Assembly: GCA_004377135.1 (NCBI GenBank)
Contig: SOHS01000135.1
Location: forward strand, 1-9,767
Direction: 5' to 3'
Length of the DNA stretch: 9,767 bases
Origin: Dehalococcoidia bacterium
GTDB lineage: Bacteria; Chloroflexota; Dehalococcoidia; GIF9; AB-539-J10
A model generated the notes under the pieces. The model saw nothing but the letters and a program-made list of their open reading frames with translations, did not search any database and had not been told where the DNA came from. Of this stretch, positions 6,427-9,767 are shown one piece after another. How positions within the stretch are numbered: position 1 is the first letter of the stretch; the number at the start of each line of letters is the position of its first letter. A program made the position numbers and the translations under genes.

Positions 6427-6885
6427 TTAATCCCTTGCTAACTCTCGCTTGTATTTACGATAGGCTTCTCTTATTTCTTTACGCTCGGTGCCTAAGATCT
6501 GGGCGGCGAACAAGGCAGCATTCTTTGCCCCGCTTTTACCAACGCCCATGCAGGCTACCGGCACTCCCCCAGGCATCTGGCTTATGGAGAGCAAAGCATC
6601 TACGCCCTTAAGCTCACCGGAAGGTAAGGGCACGCCGATTACAGGCAAAGTTGTCCAGCTAGCCATAACACCGGGAAGATGAGCGGCTCTGCCAGCAGCA
6701 GCAATGATGACTTTAAGCTCTCTCTTCTCTGCTTCCAAACCATAATCTCTTAGTTTTTCGGGATTTCTATGGGCTGAGATAACGGAAAGTTCATAATCAA
6801 TGCCCAATTGCTTAAGCATATCCAGCGCTGGTTGTATCAGCTCGGTGTCTGTCTTGCTGCCTATAACTACACCTACTAATGCCAT
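6427..6885 (-). CDS. purE: AIR carboxylase / N5-CAIR mutase catalytic subunit
   Basis: PurE produces CAIR, the substrate of PurC. Class I enzymes rearrange N5-CAIR made by PurK; class II enzymes carboxylate AIR directly with CO2. The protein has 152 residues, a typical stand-alone PurE that forms an octamer in the family. Visible motifs are GSKTD (9-13, acidic Asp13), SAHRNP (37-42, with catalytic His39) and AAGRAAHLPG (63-72), then VIGVPLPSG and the C-terminal helix. The AHLPG loop is class I-like, but the preceding Ala-Gly-Arg differs from the Gly-Ala-Gly-Gly form I know from common class I proteins. The ATG at 6885 directly abuts the purD stop (TGA-ATG), with GGGAGG about 8 nt before it inside purD, so translational coupling is likely. 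No purK is adjacent or in the window. Confidence 0.94.
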   Translation of the reverse strand: MALVGVVIGSKTDTELIQPALDMLKQLGIDYELSVISAHRNPEKLRDYGLEAEKRELKVIIAAAGRAAHLPGVMASWTTLPVIGVPLPSGELKGVDALLSISQMPGGVPVACMGVGKSGAKNAALFAAQILGTERKEIREAYRKYKRELARD

Positions 6886-8151
6886 TCAGGCTACCTCCCT
6901 TAAAGCAATATCTTTACGATAATAACAGCCTCCAAAGTAAATATTATGAATGTTGCGGTAAACTTTTTCTCGAGCTTCAGCCATGTCTTTGCCCATACCT
7001 GCTACGGTGAGCACCCGCCCGCCGTCAGTATAAATTATGCCATCATTTCCCAACTTAGTTCCAGCATGGAAAACTAGCACATCCCTGTCCACATTGTCTA
7101 TCCCTTGTATGGGAAAGCCAGTTTTATAGCTTTCAGGATAGCCAGCCGAAGCCGCAACTACTCCAACGCAGGCCTCGGCACTCCACTCTATTTTCACCCG
7201 GTCGAGGTTGCCCCGGACTACTGCCACAAGTATATCCACGAGGTCGGTTTTGAGAAGAGGCAAAACGACCTGAGTTTCTGGGTCACCAAAGCGAGCATTG
7301 AATTCCAGCACCACTGGCTCTCCATCAACAATCATTAACCCCGCATAGAGCACTCCCTTATAAAGTATGCCTTCTTCAGCCATAGCCTTAACAGTGGGTA
7401 CCAAAATATCCTTGGTTACCTTTTCTGTCATCCCGGCGGAGAAAAAACCCGGTGGGCTATAACTTCCCATACCTCCGGTATTGGGACCCTGGTCATTATC
7501 CCCGATTTTCTTATAGTCGCAAGCTGGTACCATGGGTGAGACTGTTTTGCCATCGGTAAAGGCTATGAGGCTTACTTCTCGACCGCTAACATATTCGTCA
7601 ATTATTACGCTGTCTCCAGCGGAACCGAAAATCTTTGCTTCCATTATGTCGCCAAGGGCTTTGTGGGCTTCTGCCAACGAACTAACTATAATCACACCTT
7701 TGCCAGCGGCTAATCCATCAGCCTTAATGACGACAGGCAGACGCTGTTCTTGAAGGTATTCACGAGCCTCAGAGTAAGAAGAGAAAATGGCGCTTTTGGG
7801 AAAGGGGATGCCATACTTCTCCATCAAATTTCGGGCAAAAACCTTACTTGATTCTACCTGGGTGGCTGCTTTTGTGGGACCGAAAACAGGAATACCCAGG
7901 TTATCAAAGTAGTTCACTATGCCCGAAGCTAGCGGAGCCTCGGGACCAACCACGACAAGGTCAATGCCTTTCTCTTTAGCCGCCTTGCCCAGCCCTTCCA
8001 TATTTGTGGGGCGCAAATTCAGATTTTCCGCGATAGCCGCTGTGCCGGCATTCCCCGGAGCAGCGAAAACTTTTTCCACCCTGGGACTCTGGACAATCTT
8101 CCATACCAAGGTATGTTCCCTACCTCCACCACCAATTACTAGTATCTTCAG
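6886..8151 (-). CDS. purD: Phosphoribosylamine-glycine ligase (GAR synthetase)
   Basis: PurD joins phosphoribosylamine and glycine with ATP to form GAR, step two of de novo purine synthesis. It is a monomeric ATP-grasp enzyme. Visible motifs are the N-domain start KILVIGGGGREH (2-13), VVVGPEAPLASG, the ATP-grasp loop KADGLAAGKGV, the QGPNTGGMG segment, and the metal/ATP site EFNARFGDPE. The frame upstream of the glycine-rich loop has a stop at 8155-8157, followed only by ATT and CTG. No ATG, GTG or TTG can supply the conserved N-terminus. I place the start at CTG 8151, giving 421 residues, the family's normal length. It has AGGTGA 3 nt upstream, equivalent to about 6 nt from a full GGAGGTGA site. 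A TTG at 8109 would remove the GGGREH loop and is unlikely to be the true start. It is first of the tight purD-purE-purB run. Confidence 0.94.
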   Translation of the reverse strand: MKILVIGGGGREHTLVWKIVQSPRVEKVFAAPGNAGTAAIAENLNLRPTNMEGLGKAAKEKGIDLVVVGPEAPLASGIVNYFDNLGIPVFGPTKAATQVESSKVFARNLMEKYGIPFPKSAIFSSYSEAREYLQEQRLPVVIKADGLAAGKGVIIVSSLAEAHKALGDIMEAKIFGSAGDSVIIDEYVSGREVSLIAFTDGKTVSPMVPACDYKKIGDNDQGPNTGGMGSYSPPGFFSAGMTEKVTKDILVPTVKAMAEEGILYKGVLYAGLMIVDGEPVVLEFNARFGDPETQVVLPLLKTDLVDILVAVVRGNLDRVKIEWSAEACVGVVAASAGYPESYKTGFPIQGIDNVDRDVLVFHAGTKLGNDGIIYTDGGRVLTVAGMGKDMAEAREKVYRNIHNIYFGGCYYRKDIALREVA

Positions 8152-8154
8152 AAT

Positions 8155-8160
8155 TCACCT
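8155..8160 (-). promoter_or_regulatory. Ribosome binding site that fixes the purD start
   Basis: AGGTGA on the minus strand matches the right half of the full anti-16S complement GGAGGTGATC. Its spacing suits initiation at CTG (8151-8149). It is too close to the ATT at 8154-8152 and too far from the TTG at 8109. Confidence 0.5.
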
Positions 8161-8185
8161 TCGCGTGTGAGTCTTAAGGGTATAG

Positions 8186-8203
8186 CCAGAATATATTCTC
8201 TGG
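8186..8203. promoter_or_regulatory. Palindromic operator-like site over the purD -10
   Basis: The core AGAATATATTCT (8188-8199) is a perfect 12-bp palindrome, with near-symmetric CCAG (8186-8189) and CTGG (8200-8203) flanks offset by two bases. It covers the predicted purD -10. A repressor bound here would block the promoter. AT-rich cores of this kind can also be coincidental. Confidence 0.35.
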
Positions 8204-8219
8204 TTTCTGAATTTTTCAA
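8190..8219 (-). promoter_or_regulatory. purD: Predicted promoter of the purD-purE-purB run
   Basis: On the minus strand TTGAAA (8219-8214) and TATATT (8195-8190) are separated by 18 nt. Each element matches the sigma-70 consensus at 5 of 6 positions. A start near 8183 gives a leader of about 32 nt that includes the AGGTGA site at 8160-8155. That leader length independently supports translation from near 8151. No purine riboswitch fits in so short a leader. Confidence 0.5.
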
Positions 8220-8301
8220 CGCCAGTTTATTTGAAAAATAGCACTGGGAATGATTATGAAGGTTGCCACTAGGAACAGCCGATCTTGGCCTCGGGGAATG
8301 C

Positions 8302-8373
8302 CTACTGCTTCTTTTTCTTCTTATGCTTCCCCCTATTCTTCTTCACTCCTTTTAATTTCACTCTGTTTGACAT
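8302..8373 (-). CDS. Possible 23-residue lysine-rich small protein
   Basis: A 23-codon ORF starts MSNRVKLKG and ends KHKKKKKQ. Twelve of 23 residues are Lys, Arg or His, and none is acidic. Its ATG lies 4 nt after the stop of the ferritin-like gene. AAGGAG (8392-8387), inside the end of that gene, is 13 nt away, longer than ideal. A different-frame ATG overlapping the upstream stop codon would give only six residues. The composition resembles nucleic-acid- or ribosome-binding peptides, but I recognise no family, and it does not match the small ribosomal proteins I know (bL34, bL36, bTHX, bS22). It could be a chance A/G-rich stretch. Confidence 0.4.
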   Translation of the reverse strand: MSNRVKLKGVKKNRGKHKKKKKQ

Positions 8374-8377
8374 GGCA

Positions 8378-8635
8378 TTATAAAATCTCCTTGAATTTCT
8401 CGGCCTGCACGGGGTCGAGATTTTGAATTAGTCTCAGCAACTCTACGACATGCTCCTTTTCTTCTTCAATAATGTGCTCCAGCGCAGTCACAGCCCCCTC
8501 ATTCTCCAGGTTTAATATATGGTCTTCGTACTGGTTAATGGCTTGCAACTCGCCAATCAAATCCTCACGGAGCATCTCTAAATCGTCTAGGATAGCTAGC
8601 TGTTCGTCGCTCATTTCTTCAAAAGAATAACTCAT
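8378..8635 (-). CDS. Minimal ferritin-like protein of the encapsulated-ferritin type
   Basis: An 85-residue, highly acidic, all-helical protein with two main predicted helices, half of a ferritin four-helix bundle, so it should dimerise to build a diiron site. Residues Glu29, Tyr36, Glu59 and His62 (GELQAINQYE, then EEEKEH) have the same spacing as Glu32, Tyr39, Glu62 and His65 of Rhodospirillum rubrum EncFtn, as I recall that sequence. The Trp38 position is Gln35 here. Likely role: ferroxidase or iron handling under oxidative stress; a rubrerythrin-like role is the alternative. The chain ends at EKFKEIL, with no encapsulin-targeting tail. ATG 8635 is chosen over an in-frame start at 8665, which would overlap guaA, because GGAGGGG lies just before it. 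It follows guaA by 20 nt and is probably co-transcribed. Confidence 0.75.
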   Translation of the reverse strand: MSYSFEEMSDEQLAILDDLEMLREDLIGELQAINQYEDHILNLENEGAVTALEHIIEEEKEHVVELLRLIQNLDPVQAEKFKEIL

Positions 8636-8655
8636 CTTTTCCCCTCCTTCGATAC

Positions 8656-9767
8656 TTATTCCCATTCTATAGTTGCCGGCGGCTTACTGGTGACATCATA
8701 AACTACCCTGTTGACATTGGGAATTTCATTAACCAGGCGGTCAGATATTCTGGCAAGAAGGTCGTGGGGAAGACGGGCCCAATCAGCAGTCATCGCATCT
8801 TCACTAGTTATTGCTCTGACCGCTACCAAGTAGCCATAGGTTCTGTAGTCGCCCATGACGCCAACGCTCCTGACATCAGTAAGTACAGCAAAGCTTTGCC
8901 ATAGCTGGCGATAAAGTTTGGCTTTTTTGATTTCATTCATCAAAATCCAATCAGCAGCCCGGAGTATCTCCAGCTTTTCCCTGGTCACCTCACCGATAAT
9001 GCGAATGGCTAATCCCGGTCCGGGAAATGGTTGCCGCCATATCATATCCTCAGGCAGACCTAGAGCTAACCCCACTTGTCGAACTTCATCCTTAAACAAA
9101 TATCTCAGCGGCTCGATAAGAGTGAAACTCATTTTAGCCGGTAATCCGCCGACATTATGATGGCTCTTTATTTTAGCCGCAGCTTTGGTTTCCGTGGAGG
9201 TACTTTCAATGACATCGGGGTAAAGAGTGCCCTGGGCCAGAAAATCAATCTTGCCTAATTTGGCAGCTTCTTCCTCAAAAACCTGGATAAACTCGTTTCC
9301 TATTAAATGTCGCTTCTTTTCCGGATCGCTAACCCCTTTAAGTCGTTCTAAGAATCTATCGGTAGCGTCTATGTAAACTACATCCATTTTAAGGTTACGC
9401 TTGAAGGTACTAAGCACCCTTTCCGGTTCATCACGACGCAATAAGCCATTATTGATAAAGATGCAAGTTAACTTATTGCCAATAGCACGGTCAATAAGGG
9501 TAGCAGTTACTGCCGAATCAACGCCTCCAGAAAGAGCACAGACCACTCTTCCACCACCCACTTGCTCTTTAATCTTATCTACGCTCTCAGCTATGAAATT
9601 AGCTGGTGTCCAGTTGCCCTGGCAGCCGCATATTCGAAGTACAAAATTCTGAAATATGCTTTTCCCTTGAGCTGTGTGAACCACTTCAGGGTGAAACTGC
9701 AGTCCATAAATGCCGCTATCGTTACCGATAACGGCGAACGGCGAATTTTCAGTGTAAGCCAAAGCCT
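8656..9767 (-). CDS. guaA: GMP synthase (glutamine-hydrolysing), 5' part outside the window
   Basis: GuaA aminates XMP to GMP using ATP and glutamine. About 370 of roughly 510 expected residues are visible. First comes the end of the class I glutamine amidotransferase domain, with LQFHPEVVHT carrying the catalytic His and Glu. The ATP-pyrophosphatase domain follows with its P-loop LSGGVDSAV, then AQGTLYPDVIES and FPGPGLAIRI. Last is the dimerisation domain, ending in the family's usual PPATIEWE. The nucleophilic Cys and the start lie beyond position 9767. The frame is open to the edge, so it is partial because of the window, not degraded. It leads the leftward run guaA, ferritin-like gene, small ORF. 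Its proximity to purD groups GMP production with de novo IMP genes, although purD has its own promoter. Confidence 0.97.
   Translation of the reverse strand, partial: ALAYTENSPFAVIGNDSGIYGLQFHPEVVHTAQGKSIFQNFVLRICGCQGNWTPANFIAESVDKIKEQVGGGRVVCALSGGVDSAVTATLIDRAIGNKLTCIFINNGLLRRDEPERVLSTFKRNLKMDVVYIDATDRFLERLKGVSDPEKKRHLIGNEFIQVFEEEAAKLGKIDFLAQGTLYPDVIESTSTETKAAAKIKSHHNVGGLPAKMSFTLIEPLRYLFKDEVRQVGLALGLPEDMIWRQPFPGPGLAIRIIGEVTREKLEILRAADWILMNEIKKAKLYRQLWQSFAVLTDVRSVGVMGDYRTYGYLVAVRAITSEDAMTADWARLPHDLLARISDRLVNEIPNVNRVVYDVTSKPPATIEWE

Noticed and set aside
8242..8301. Terminator after the small ORF
   Set aside because: Only short imperfect stems are present (for example GGTTG with CAGCC near 8261-8280), without a U-tract on the minus strand.
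8636..8665. Upstream start for the ferritin-like protein (95 residues)
   Set aside because: It would overlap the guaA stop, and the extra residues encode the ribosome binding site (GGAGGGG) of the start at 8635.

Overview
The window looks like a bacterial chromosome segment, most plausibly from an uncultured anaerobic Chloroflexota of the Dehalococcoidia type. That placement is an inference from the mix of genes: a 4-hydroxybutyryl-CoA dehydratase-like flavo-iron-sulfur protein beside de novo purine genes, plus a minimal ferritin-like protein. No rRNA or universal marker is present to prove it. No insertion sequence, CRISPR array, tRNA or rRNA gene was seen.

Layout. Positions 1-178 may hold the start of an unrecognised leftward gene cut by the window edge. 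Positions 179-882 have no convincing gene but are rich in inverted repeats: hairpins at 352-379, 419-438 and 542-566, paired palindromes at 605-626, a candidate leftward promoter, and GA-rich tandem repeats. Two rightward genes follow: an RNase H-like DEDD exonuclease (883-1419) and an ATP-type 6-phosphofructokinase (1525-2493). From 2544 to the right edge everything is leftward. In transcription order these are guaA (its 5' part is outside the window), an encapsulated-ferritin-like protein, a 23-codon lysine-rich ORF, then purD, purE, purB, a 4-hydroxybutyryl-CoA dehydratase-like gene and purC.

How the genes fit together. PurD (GAR synthetase), PurE (AIR carboxylation), PurC (SAICAR synthetase) and PurB (adenylosuccinate lyase) are de novo purine steps, and GuaA makes GMP from XMP. 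purD-purE-purB are packed with gaps of 0 and 1 nt. They appear to be driven by a promoter at 8190-8219 whose -10 lies in a palindrome. The dehydratase-like gene sits between purB and purC on the same strand with no obvious link to purine chemistry.

Most interesting points. (1) The dehydratase-like protein keeps all four expected [4Fe-4S] ligands, but the His-to-Cys spacing is one residue shorter than I recall for the characterised enzyme. (2) purD appears to start at a CTG codon. (3) The ferritin-like protein matches the metal-site spacing of encapsulated ferritin but has no cargo tail and no encapsulin gene in view. (4) A tiny, extremely basic ORF lies between it and purD. (5) The left intergenic region could encode a structured leftward RNA. 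All motif comparisons are from memory; no database search was run.
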